Part shown: piece by piece, positions 37,160-47,768 of the stretch
How the letters are laid out: each line of letters begins with the position of its first letter
Position numbering within the stretch: position 1 is the first letter of the stretch
NCBI GenBank assembly: GCA_026874595.1
Contig: CM049317.1
Span: forward strand, 72,499,618-72,563,617
Length of the DNA: 64,000 nt
Source: Sipunculus nudus
Taxonomy: Eukaryota; Annelida; Sipuncula; Golfingiida; Sipunculidae
Direction: 5' to 3'
The notes under the pieces: generated by a model
Database searches by the model: none
Seen by the model: only the letters and a program-made list of their open reading frames with translations
Told to the model about the DNA's origin: nothing
Position numbers and translations under genes: made by a program

Positions 37160-37791
37160 ACACAGGTCATTAAATTAAACGAATGATTTCAAATTAAATG
37201 CATGGACATTTATCAAATATATTATGTATAATATACATGTTATAAATGATTCAACAGCTAATTTATAGTTCATAAATGATGTTCACAATGACGAACAATC
37301 CTGTGTTGAGCATGCAAAAAGGATGAAAATCCTGGAGCAAGATGGGCTAGTTTTTTAAATGCCTTGTATATATTGTAGATTTGGTAATTAAACGTGAATA
37401 TATTGCACATATAAATACAGCAACTTCCTACACAAACTCACTATCTATAAGCGTTCTATTTGATGTGCATGAGATTTGTTGACAGTATGTTATTACTTAA
37501 GGACAGCAAGCAAAAATGTTTGCAATGTAATTGAAAAAAAAAAAATTGTCGAAGGCCTGCCCGCAGGCCATAGGAGCAGTTTGAATGTCTACAACTATGA
37601 CAAATGCCATTCAATCCTTATGCGTTAGACATTAGCGATGAAACAATCTTATGTACAGAAACAGTAGATACATCATCCATCATACATTGATTTACAGCGA
37701 TAATTGTTACTTCCTCAATATATCATAAGAAATTAGCTGATTTGTATTTTGTAAAACGTAACATTTAAAAAAGTGTGTCAACGGTCATGAA
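37160..37791. other. 3' flank / probable 3'UTR of mucin-like gene
   Basis: AT-rich sequence between the stop codon and the end of duplicated unit A'. It has no counterpart that I can see in unit A. It is probably 3' untranslated sequence on the minus strand. Confidence 0.4.
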
Positions 37792-40459
37792 TCAAAACTC
37801 GCCATATATATCATTTTCCGTCATGACCACAGAATCCCTTTTTTTATCACTATTTGGTTGAGCTTCTGAATCCCCTTTCCTACGTTGAAAGAAATTGAAC
37901 TTGCCTTTAGGTTTGTCTGCTATCTTTGGTTTCGAAGACACGTTCGGATTCTTCACCTTTACGGGCACAGCGTACTCATATTCCCCATTACCCTTGCTGC
38001 TCTCGGCCGGAGGGTTTGGAATCTTGGGTTTTAGTTTCAGATTTACATCAGGCTTAGCGTAAACTACTTCTTCAGTTTCATTTTCAGTCTCTTTACCTTT
38101 AGTTTTCCCTTTGCCTGTTTTCGCTTTCGATTTTTCCTGCTTCATCTTGGTAGTTTTGTTGTCTTTCTTGGATTTTCCCGACTCCTCTTTGCTGCTTGGT
38201 TTCACAAACACAGTGTCCTCGTAAAATACTTCTTCTACAGCGTTAGAAGATGCACCACTTTGATCCTGTTTCTTTTTGGATTTATCAGGCTGAGCGTAAA
38301 TCGCTTTTTCACTCTCGTTTTCATCTTTTGATTTCTTGGTCTTTTTATCTTTCTTTCTTTCTGGTTTTGGGGGTTTCGTGTTTGCAAACTTCTCGGGTTT
38401 CACTGGCTGCGCATCTTCGTAGATACTGTCCGGTTCCGTAGCTGTTTTATTTACCTGCTCTTTGGGTTTTACAGGTTCGGCGTCTTCATATATGTTCTCT
38501 GCATCTTTAGGCTTCTTGCTCACTGGCTTGATAGGTTTCACAGGCTGGGCTTCTTCGTAAATATCATCTTGGCTTGGCGGTTTTTTGCTCATGGGTTTTT
38601 CGGACTTCATTGGTTGTGATTTCGCGTAGATATTCTTTGGTTTTGGTGATCTGCTGTTCATATGTTTAGTAGGCTTTACTGGTTGTGCTTCTTCATAAAT
38701 ATCTTCATTAGCCATCGAGGGTTTTCCTGCTTTTGAGATGGAGCTTTTCATAGGAAGCTGGAACTCTCCATACACGTCGCCTTCATCCTCTGCGGTTGAA
38801 TCCGCCAAAGACGAAGATGACCCGTGCGTCCTTTTCTTCATCACTGGGTTAGGTTTGGAATGCTTTTCTTTAAGCTCGTTTGAGCTATTCAAAGATTCAT
38901 TACTTCTGTTTATTGCAGTCTTGCTTAATTTTGGCTTCCCTGACATCCCCTCCGGTATACCATCTTTTGCTCTATCTTTCTCAGACTTTAAGTTCTTCTC
39001 GAGGTTTGCTTTGATCTGCTTAAAAAACGCTGCTTCTTCGTAAACATCGTCCTCTGAATATTCATCAACCTTGCCTGTGTTTCCTTTAGCTAAATTTTTT
39101 TCTGGCTTGACAGGCTTTACATTTTCCTTGGGGTTTCCTTTTTCCTTTTTGCCAGTTTTCGGACTGACACATGATTTGATTTGATATTTCTTATTATCTT
39201 CACTGGTTGCTTCTTTTTCTTGCTCCTTTTTTCCAGCTTTCGGACAGGCGCGTGATTTGATTTGATTTTTCTTATTATCTCCACTAGTGGTATTTTTGGC
39301 GTATTCCTTTTTGCCAGCTTTTGGACTTAAGCATGGTTTGATTTTATCATTCTTAGAACTTTCATTGGTGTCTTGTTGGGTATCTGATACTTTAGTTTGT
39401 ACTGTTGATGGACCACCTTTATTTTTCGTTCCACACGATTCCTGTCGTTCAGTCTGTCCTGATTTAGGAAACAATGCCTCACCGTAAATATCATCTTCAC
39501 GTTCATTTTCCCTTGCTTTGGGGTCATCATCTTTCTTCTTTTCAATTGTTCCCGGAGGCGAAACGGCGGATTGCTTACTTACCGTTGCTTTAGCATTTTC
39601 ACCAGATGTATTTTTGTCAGGATTTTGGACAAGAGTAATATTACTCCTTTTACTATTACCTTCACTTTCCGCTGATTCTTCCTTGGTCTTCCCGACAAGT
39701 CGTGTTGCCTTTGCCATCTGTGGTGTTACACCTGCTGCGGCCGAGTTATTTTTCATTATAAATTTCATCTCTGCCAGAAAGGAGTGTGGGGGATTCTGTG
39801 CCTTTGACTGGGTTTCGTCTGTCGTGGAAACGATCTTTTTTGCTGGATTCTCTTCCTCCTTTTGCTGATTTTTTTTGTCAATGGATGGTATTAGTGATAT
39901 CAAACTCCTTGGTTTTCCAATCTTATCTGGAAGTTCAGGTGCCTCTTCGGGTGGCGAAGGGTGTAAAGTGCCTTCTTTCGTCGTGCTTGGAGCTGTCTCC
40001 TTGCTGTCTTCAGTGGCAATGGAATCATCGTTTTTATTCTCGTTTTTTGTGGACACTGTCTTCAGAGTATTAACACTTCCTGTGCCCTCTCCTTTCGGTT
40101 TCTCTTGACTCTCAATCGTTTTGCTTTTGGAGAATTTCTGACCACCAGAAATGCGGAATTCAGAAATGTTGTAGGAATTACGTTTGTTCTTCTTACCACT
40201 ATTTCCATTCTCTTTAGTCTGTTTTTCGATAAATATTGTAGTGACCCTACCATTTGGCAATGAACAACAACGGTCAGGGGCTTTGTCTGCCGCTGCACTC
40301 AGAGGCATTGACGTGGAGTATTTCAGATGTGTCGTACCAGCGTCTGTGCTTCGTCCACTGATCTCATTTACCACAGATAAAGATGCGACTCCGTTTGTTC
40401 CATTATCAACATACAATTTCTCAGCCGACTGCCGTGTCTTCTTTGCGTTTTTCCTCTTC
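37792..40459 (-). CDS. Exon 4 of mucin-like gene: entire cytoplasmic tail
   Basis: A 2668-nt terminal exon, open throughout, encodes residues 366-1254. It is strongly Lys/Glu/Ser/Pro/Asn-rich and looks intrinsically disordered. Two internal repeat systems are visible. One is three 27-residue units built on I-K-x-x-x-x-P-K-x-G-K-K-E (isoleucines at about 739, 766 and 793). The other is five 23-residue units each holding I-Y-[EA]-[EDK]-[AS]-[QE]-P-[VM]-K (tyrosines 954-1046). Further tyrosine sites lie before and after, and the protein ends with D-I-Y-G-E-F and the stop. No kinase, SH2, SH3 or PDZ domain is seen, so it would act as a binding and phosphorylation platform. Coding this whole tail in one exon may reflect growth by repeat expansion. 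Confidence 0.88.
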
Positions 40460-40562
40460 CTGTAACTGAAACGGAAACATATAGGTCTACGTTAAGCGAG
40501 TCTTGCCAAAAATGGCTCGAACACATCATGAAAATTACTTGTGGTAGTATAATACATGTATA

Positions 40563-40609
<47 letters not shown>

Positions 40610-42043
40610 ATATTTATTTACATATGCCTCGTAGCTAAAAGGCAGCAGGTGCACAACAGACCCTCATATATCTGAAAAGTTTGTGTTCCTGAATAAACCC
40701 ATTTTCAACACAAACCTTGAAAAACAAATACCCTGTCTGTTCAACCTCCGCTGAACCACTTACATTAATAGGCACTCCTTCATACCCTAACCTCCATTCA
40801 GTGGTATGATAAATTTTAAGTGTATAAAAAAAGGAGAAACTGTTAAAATTAATAGAGTACATCATTCCTTATCAAATACATCGATTTGTGTGTACTACAA
40901 TACATGTGTATACCACAATTCATACGACTCGGGAACATATATACGATCGAATATCATAGAACCCGTAGATCGAAACAAAATTCTTGTTTCAAGATGCATG
41001 GATGAAAAAATTTCATGTATTTAAAAACTTATTCCCTCATGTCCATACGCATGGAGGGCATCATGTTGGATGCACTGTGCGAGTTCGGTCTAGCATGAAA
41101 ATGGAAAATGTAGCGTCTAACCACTGGTAACCATATTGTACTGCTGAAAAATTTAACTGCAATTCATAAGTGAGGCACAAACTCGAAGAGACGGAGGGTC
41201 CAGTCTAATGAACTCCGTTAATTCATTTAAAAAATGGAAAATAAAAGACGACGGTGTACCAGTACCTATATAAAGAAAGGAAATGACAGCCGTTCCTTAA
41301 TTATCGCTCAGATTTATACATCGTAACAGAAGGAGGGAGCAGGCTGAAAGAACCCAGTGAACGGATAAAAGTGGACGGCACCCAAAGAGTGCATACCTCC
41401 GCCGGCGTACACTTTCTATTCAGTTACTCGCTCATATTTATTCACTTTACCAGCCTATCTTCACAAATTCTCTCAACCAGGTCCCAGTACTTTGGTTCTT
41501 AATTTTTTTCAGAGGTACACAGAGAAAAAACAGTAATTCAGTATCTACATCTATAAGTAAACTAACTGCTATATCGTTCCGATTCAGTGTCCGACATATT
41601 CACAGAATTCTTATTTGAAACAAACGTATTTTAGATATATGGTACATATACAAAAAATGACAGACAGACATAAAGACAGAGAACAGACACGGATACATGG
41701 CGATAACATAACCTCCGGTGTAAAAGACATAACTGCCGTAATCCTGTCCGTTGAGAGAATCATAGAATCAATATTTACTATGTGCAACCATTGGCTTGTG
41801 CTCCCTAAAGGTTCGATACTCTAATGCCAGTGACAGACATAGCCTTACAACCATATAAAAACTTCATGTAAAGTGCAGGGTCATACATCCTGTCATTGAA
41901 TCGGGACTCCAGATAGGATTTGTTTAATTGTGTGTAGAGTATGAGGTCGCGATAAAGGTTAAAGGTCACAGAACTGAGGAAATATTCGCGATAAGGCTTT
42001 AGCTACGGCGATTCAGGCATTTGCTGGATGGTTGCTGGGTAGG

Positions 42044-42106
<63 letters not shown>

Positions 42107-42193
42107 CAAAGACAAACAATATGATGGTTTTATAAATATACCATGGTACACCTAAAGAAAAAATTGATTCAACAAAGACTGTAAATTATACCT

Positions 42194-42282
<89 letters not shown>

Positions 42283-42952
42283 AGTCAAACCCGCTTTTTG
42301 TCATGTCACCGGGACATGGTACAATTATGACAATAACCGGGATGTTGTATTATGCATACTTCAACATCGATATATACATACATATATATATTTATATGTG
42401 TGTGTGTCGCATATGTGTAGATGTACATGTATTATCTCTTGCTGGGATTTCTTTATGCTCAAGGCTCTGTAATACCTGCCTGGTACGTTCAACCCTTCCT
42501 TATACTAGTATATTACAGTATGAGAGCTACTTACCAACAAAGCAGGATCAGTACAATGATGATGACGATAATGAAGGAACACGTTAAACTTGTACCCAGG
42601 ATGAAGAAGAACTCTGACCTAGGAGGTACCGTGGTCCCTGAAATGAGCGGACATGTGAAAAAAAAACACAAGTTCATAAAAACATTGCAACCATAAACAT
42701 CCGCAAATTTAGACTGACAATAATACAAAACTGACATTACATATTTATATTTTAATAAATGTCAGGTCAGTCATAAGATTAAAATTATATTTAGTATATT
42801 ACAGAATTATTAAAACACAGTGATAATACACTTGAATATATCACATATATACATACAAACACATATATGTGTTAATGTATGGGTGGGTGGTGTGGGGTGA
42901 TGAATGTTCTCATCTATTCTTAATTAACATTAACTATCTAACTTTCTACGTC

Positions 42953-43017
<65 letters not shown>

Positions 43018-43589
43018 TATGTTATTTTAACAATTCGAGCTAAAGTGCTCGATATTATTGTACAGCATGTTATGATTTACTTTCATAACGGTCCACATGG
43101 TGTCACACCGTTCGTGGTGGCAATCGTCGGGGGGGGGGGGGGGGCGGGCAAGGGATCTGGACCCCCCCCCCCTTTTTTTCAGCACCTGCAACCTTTTCTT
43201 TAAGTGTTTCAGACCAATTTTTCGGCCTAGACCCCCCCCCCTTTTCTGGATCTGGGAACTTTTTAAGGCTCTGTCATTAGTCCTTTTAGGTTCGACCCCT
43301 CCTTTTCCTAAATCCTTGATCCGCCCCATGGTCCGGTGGTTTAAATGTGGGGGATTTGTGGCGGCATTTCGAGATTAATTCTGTTGAGACAATTGTTCCT
43401 GCTGGTTGTTATAATTAATTTTTTCTTTAAGGCACAGGTTACACAGTCCGCTTTTTCGTTTATGTGTGTTTGATATTTTCGTTACATCCCATCGAATTGT
43501 GTAGTCTTTCTCTTTTTCTTTCAGTTTCCAGATAATTAATTATAGCAACCAACACGAACCTTGAGTAGCGATGAGGACCGTTATGTAAG

Positions 43590-43666
<77 letters not shown>

Positions 43667-46600
43667 AAATGAAGACGAATCAGGTATTTTCAGACATTTT
43701 ACAACTAAGTAGTTTCGTGCAACATGTTGTTACACTCATATCTGGTAAAGCTTTCTGGCTGAAATGGACTAGATCATACCGGTATATGCATGTTACAGAG
43801 ATATGCGACCCTGAATGTATATATGTTACTGGCCTGTTGTGTCACATGTAACCAAGACTGTTAAATGATAATGTGCGCCCTGAGGCAAAGACACAAGCAT
43901 CAAATAGAGTTCGTCGGGATATATATATATTGAAGTGTAGGTAAAGACACAACTTTTAAAGAGTGACACCCCTAATTTAAGTAAACAACTTAGATAATAA
44001 ATCATATTAAAGGCGTCACTCTTCCTCTCTACATGTCGACAAAAGACTAAAGCCCCGTTCCCACTTTCACGAATTTGACGCCTATTCGCCATGATGTTGA
44101 ATTCGTGGCGATTCGTGGCCAATCGGCCTGTCGAGTGATAAAAATTCCATCACGACCACGATATTGTACGAAAGGAGTACGATGCCAGTACGATTGGCTA
44201 CGACAGTGACACGAAGCCAGCACGATATGACAGGACACTTTTAAGAATGTTCACGGCTCCGTGACGACGTCTAAGATACTGGTACGATATTTCCACGATT
44301 GATCCGCGACTTGTGGACGATACTCATACGATCATTCAATTTTGCTACGGATTGTTAGATAGCTATACATGTGATATATAGCTATTGTAATGTCACAAAG
44401 AAGCCGATATTAGTAAAAGGACACCATAACAACACTTCAATCAACTTCTTCAGATATTTTAATTTGACAAAAGTTATCTAGTTTAAAACACTGATAATAT
44501 ATGTCTTATTTGATTTGAGTAATTAGACAATTACGACTTATTTATGTGGTGGCAAATACGACGTTAACTTCTTTAAGTCCAAGTAGACGACCGTCTTAAT
44601 CGGATGTAAAATATCTGTATTCGCAAAATATTGGTTAAAATATCTTATTGATTCAGCTCTCAATGTGATATAAGATTCTGTTAATATCAATTTGTGTTAG
44701 GCTCAGTTTATTCTCCCATAGTAAAATAGGAAATTCATAATTTATTATATTGACCATATGTTTAAGTATGACGAAACTGTATAATATATTCAGCTTCTTA
44801 AAACTGTTTTGGTTCAAATTTATTTTGTCAACCAATATCCACGATAAAAAATTTCTTTAAAACAAATTTACGAAACTACATGTTTTTTTCACTGCAAAAA
44901 CTTCCTTGTTTGTTTACAAGAAGTAACAAATTACAAAGGAAACGTAATTTGATTCAGCTTCTTCAAATTATTTTAGTTCAAATTTAGTTGGAACCAATAA
45001 CCACAATACAAATCTTCTTTAAAGCAAATTTACAAATCTACACAGTGTTCTTACTTCTAAACCTTATTCCTCATTGGTTTGTAAGAAGTTAAAAATCACC
45101 AAGAAAATAAAATTTTCCGTCACATTATGATGTCAGTTCTTGATGATTCGTCACCAAATTCGTGAAAGTAGGAAGGGGCTTTATGAACGTGACTCTCTCT
45201 TGAGAGGTTCTTGTGGTAGTCGTATTGTAGTCGTGTTGAAGTCGTGTCGATGTCATTGTCCTTCGTGAGCATTCGTGACATTGTTTTACATCACGAATTT
45301 ACAAGAATTATGAAGACTCTCATACGACTTACCAAGAAACTGTTACGACTTAGCTACGACTTGTGACGACAAAGCTTAATTTTTGAACATTTCAAAAATA
45401 GCGCCACGAATTCTGAGTGCTCAAGACCTCGCTACGAACATTACCGAATGTTCAAGACATCATCTACGACACTCCCACGACGTCTCTACGAATTTTAATG
45501 ATGTAAGTTCGTGGCGATTCGGCGTCAAATTCGTGAAAGTGGGAACGGGGCTTAACACGGCTAAACCATTGATCATATATATTGAAATATGCATATATAC
45601 TTTTATACTTAATTATACTTACCTCTAGTTACGGCTGTTGTGTTCTCTGAGGTCACGTTTTCTGTAGAACTAGATGAATTCCAGGTTGCCGTGATTTCTT
45701 CAGTAGTCGATCTGGATGTGGAGACGGTCTTTGTTATTGGACTTTTTGTTGAAGGGATTTGTGTGGAGTATGTTGCCGGTACGGTTGTATGAACTGTTGT
45801 TGGTTGAAAAGTTGTTATCACTCTTGCTGTAGTTGTTGGCTGTGTGACAATTTGTGTTGTCACACTTGACGTTGTCTGAACTGTAGTTATAGGCTGTGTT
45901 GTCACACTTGACGTTGTCTGGACTGTAGTCGTAGGTTGTGTTGTCACACTTGACGTTGTCTGGACTGTAGTTGTAGGTTGTGCTGTCACACTTGACGTTG
46001 TCTGGACTGTAGTTGTAGGTTGTGTTGTCACACTTGGCGTTGTCAGGACTGGTGTTTTAGGCTGTGTTGTTACACTTGCAGTTGTGTGGACTGTACTTGT
46101 TGGAGAAACCGATCGTGTTGCCAGGCTTTCTGTTGCTGTAACTGGATTTGTTGAAGTCGCTGGTGGCGTTGTCTCATTTATATCCTCTGTTGTGTCTGAT
46201 GTTGATGTATCTAATGCCGGTGAGTTCGTAACCAAATTTGTTGTTGTTAATATTGCTTGTGTTGTAGTTGTTATTGTTGAGATTTCTGGTGAATTTAAAT
46301 CTTGTGTTTTCTTTGTAATTTCATTTTCTGTTGTATTTCCCGCAGTAGCAGGTACGATGGCTGTATTTTCCTTTGACGCTGTACTTGTTGCGGAGGCTGT
46401 CGTTGCTATGGATACACTTGATGCTGTTAGTGAAGATGTCGTGATATTTCCTGCACGTGTTGAATTTTCGTTTAATGTCGTATTTGACGATGACGCAGTT
46501 GACGCTGCGGTATTGTTTGATGTTGTCCATGGTTCTGTTGAAGAAAAGAGTAAGTAAAAAGTATCAAACTATGCAATAACACTTCAGGCCATACGAAAAA

Positions 46601-47768
46601 AAATATTTGTTCTATTTTTCATGGATAAATTACTGTTTTTAAATGAAGACCAGTTTTGGTGATGTTGCTAATTACTAAAATTTATTGATCAAATACACCA
46701 TTTCAAGAATTGAAGTTTTGAATTTCTTGGTAAGCAGGCAAAATTTGACATATTGTTTCTTGACCGATGGAGAAAAAGAAATAATTCACATGCTTGCAGC
46801 ATATATTGTTCCCGGGTCCGTATAAAACAGTATTCTATTGTGTGTGGCCAGAATTGTTAAACCAATATTTAATTAATTCCGTGTTTAACTGATAAGTTCA
46901 TAAGAGTGTCTATGGAATTTTGGATGAGCAGAAGAATGATAATTAAATCTTCTGGATTTCAGGGTTTCTATGCCGGGGACTAGAAATAATTTCGAAATCA
47001 GAGACTCCAGCTATTACATTATAATAAACTTAATACAAGCAATTTTGATTCATTGTTTTGCTCAGGAAGAAACGGTGATCTCAAGCTTCGGAAGTCAGCG
47101 TCTTAGGATATGATCTACCTTATTCAAATAAGCGACTACTGTTGTACGGCAGTTTTCACATACATAAGCTTATTATTTTACATGTATTGCACATTTAGTT
47201 TAAATGGCTAATGTAAGGCACACGAAACGGCGCGGACGTTGGCTTTCGTTAGCCTATAGGGGTGGAAGAAAATTGAAAACTCGGAAAAAAACCGCCCACC
47301 TCGGTCGGACCACTACAACCCACTCACATACAGGGAATCGAGCACGAGCATTTTACCACTCGACTGTCTGGCACCACAAAGAATGTAAAGTATGATCAAT
47401 GATACATAATAGTATTATATCTTCTGTTCGTAAGGTAAACGATAATTACCATTTTGAAGTTGTTCGATTAAATTTAAATAAAAGTTTCATACTGCAATTA
47501 TTTCTGTTTTTATTTCGACACCTGATAAAAATGTATCATCCTGATGTGGAACAACCGACCCGCCTATGAATGTTGCTTGATATTCCACTTGAATTGATAT
47601 GTTTAAGAAAATTTATTTGTATACTATTGTATATTAGAGATAAATCATTGAGACAGATGGACAGACAGACAAAAAGAAACACTTACTATTTGTTGTCGAG
47701 GACGCCACATGCTTGATCTTAACTGCAAATCCCAAAATAAATATAACAGATGCGGGTAAAAGCCTCAT
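37792..47768 (-). CDS. Mucin-like type I membrane protein with giant tyrosine-motif tail (4 exons, 1254 aa)
   Basis: The coding sequence joins, on the minus strand, 47768-47687, 46534-45623, 42637-42535 and 40459-37792. Every intron has GT at the donor and AG at the acceptor, three donors read GTAAGT, and phases (1, 1, 2) match at each junction, giving 1255 codons with one terminal TGA. Predicted parts: signal peptide 1 to about 22; Thr/Ser/Pro-rich cysteine-free ectodomain to about 340; transmembrane helix 341-365; basic stop-transfer W-K-R-K; disordered Lys/Glu/Pro/Ser-rich tail 367-1254. Tail tyrosines in acidic-[IV]-Y-[EG]-[ED]-[AF] or Y-A-x-P contexts lie near residues 691, 839, 929, 954, 977, 1000, 1023, 1046, 1087, 1112, 1166, 1195 and 1251. 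The context resembles Src-family substrate sites, so a role as a cell-surface phosphotyrosine scaffold is inferred. I do not recognise the family. A secreted or truncated isoform from alternative splicing cannot be excluded. Confidence 0.85.
38459..38803 (-). repeat. 69-bp coding tandem repeat (five 23-residue tyrosine units)
   Basis: Five consecutive units with tyrosine codons exactly 69 bp apart (protein 954, 977, 1000, 1023, 1046). The core I-Y-E-[ED]-A-[QE]-P-V-K-P is shared by four units; the second reads I-Y-A-K-S-Q-P-M-K. The linkers between cores have diverged while length is unchanged. Unit ends are approximate. Confidence 0.8.
40557..40606. repeat. (TA)n microsatellite
   Basis: TA dinucleotide run in intron 3 just upstream of exon 4. 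Confidence 0.9.
42045..42280. repeat. Two (TA)n microsatellites
   Basis: Runs at about 42045-42098 and 42197-42280 separated by 100 bp of unique sequence, in intron 3. Confidence 0.9.
42535..42637 (-). CDS. Exon 3 of mucin-like gene: transmembrane helix
   Basis: 103 nt, entered in phase 1 and left in phase 2. It encodes a short juxtamembrane segment (T-T-V-P-P-R-S-E) and then 25 hydrophobic residues rich in Ile, Val, Leu and Phe (protein 341-365). The Trp codon completed across the junction is followed at once by Lys-Arg-Lys in exon 4, the usual positive-inside stop-transfer signal. The acceptor after CTCATTTCAG and the GTAAGT donor (42534-42529) are consensus. Confidence 0.85.
42956..43013. 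repeat. (TA)n microsatellite
   Basis: Uninterrupted TA run in intron 2. Confidence 0.9.
43129..43329 (-). mobile_element. Inverted relative of the 200-bp MITE
   Basis: The reverse complement follows the order of 29553-29750: ggcggatc-aggattta, gggggtc, ggactaatga, poly-G, gtctaggcc, aaaggttgc, poly-G, gtccagatcc. Confidence 0.55.
43589..43658. repeat. (TA)n microsatellite
   Basis: About 35 uninterrupted TA units in intron 2. Confidence 0.9.
44051..45552. mobile_element. Harbinger-like non-autonomous element (1.5 kb)
   Basis: Perfect 32-bp terminal inverted repeats (44051-44082 and 45521-45552) starting AGCCCCGTTCCCACTTTCAC, flanked by TAA on both sides (44048-44050, 45553-45555). A 3-bp TAA/TTA duplication is typical of PIF/Harbinger elements. 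The subterminal regions are dense in TACGA/CACGA words. A second, diverged right terminus lies inside at about 45146-45180, so it is compound. It has no transposase and lies in intron 2 of the mucin-like gene. Confidence 0.85.
45623..46534 (-). CDS. Exon 2 of mucin-like gene: Thr/Ser-rich ectodomain
   Basis: 912 nt, phase 1 at both ends, so it could be skipped without a frame change. It encodes residues 28-332 as an almost pure Thr/Ser/Ala/Pro/Val sequence without cysteine. Near residues 173-254 (about 45856-46100) is a tandem array of a 42-bp unit encoding about 14 residues of the form S-V-T-T-Q-P-T-T-T-V-Q-T-T-S, around six units. Several N-x-S/T sequons are also present. This composition is the hallmark of a mucin-type O-glycosylated stalk. 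There is no globular domain, so a rod-like extracellular mucin segment is the simplest reading. Confidence 0.85.
45856..46100 (-). repeat. 42-bp coding minisatellite (mucin repeats)
   Basis: About six head-to-tail 42-bp units inside exon 2, each encoding Val-Thr-Thr-Gln-Pro-Thr-Thr-Thr-Val-Gln-Thr-Thr-Ser-Ser with few changes. The central units are nearly identical, which suggests recent homogenisation and likely length polymorphism between alleles. Confidence 0.85.
46535..47686 (-). other. Intron 1 of mucin-like gene
   Basis: 1152 bp, GTAAGT donor and CTTTTCTTCAACAG acceptor on the minus strand. I see no gene or recognisable transposon in it; a 63-codon plus-strand ORF at 47204-47395 has no supporting features. 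Confidence 0.8.
47687..47768 (-). CDS. Exon 1 of mucin-like gene: signal peptide
   Basis: The ATG at 47768-47766 sits in a good context (ACA before, A after) and is the first in-frame ATG after an in-frame TAA near 47912. Two short out-of-frame upstream ORFs begin in the preceding 90 bases. The 27 whole codons start Met-Arg-Leu-Leu-Pro and continue with a hydrophobic stretch (about residues 4-16) typical of a signal peptide. The exon ends in phase 1 at a GTAAGT donor (47686-47681). Confidence 0.82.

Larger units (their letters stand above)
30310..37160. repeat. Unit A' part 2 of the old segmental duplication
   Basis: Diverged copy of about 9560-14235 in the same order. Relative to A it carries extra blocks at about 31273-31703 (430 bp), 33077-34870 (LINE) and 35690-36055 (protein-like fragment), and lacks the 465-bp TTAA MITE. 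It ends beside the 3' end of the mucin-like gene. Confidence 0.75.
40460..42534 (-). other. Intron 3 of mucin-like gene
   Basis: 2075 bp holding three long (TA)n microsatellites (about 40557-40606, 42045-42098, 42197-42280). The acceptor is CGTTTCAGTTACAG. No additional exon was recognised. Confidence 0.8.
42638..45622 (-). other. Intron 2 of mucin-like gene
   Basis: 2985 bp between the ectodomain exon and the transmembrane exon. It contains the Harbinger-like element (44051-45552), two long (TA)n tracts (about 42956-43013 and 43589-43658) and an inverted copy of a roughly 200-bp MITE (about 43129-43329). The acceptor is CTCATTTCAG. No further exon was recognised in it. Confidence 0.8.

Noticed and set aside
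38250-40108. Plus-strand ORFs opposite the tail exon
   Set aside because: Shadows of the minus-strand exon, whose frame, splice phase and repeats are convincing.
46084-46557. 157-codon plus-strand ORF opposite the mucin exon
   Set aside because: Antisense of Thr-rich codons gives Val-rich sequence; the minus strand has the signal peptide and splice context.
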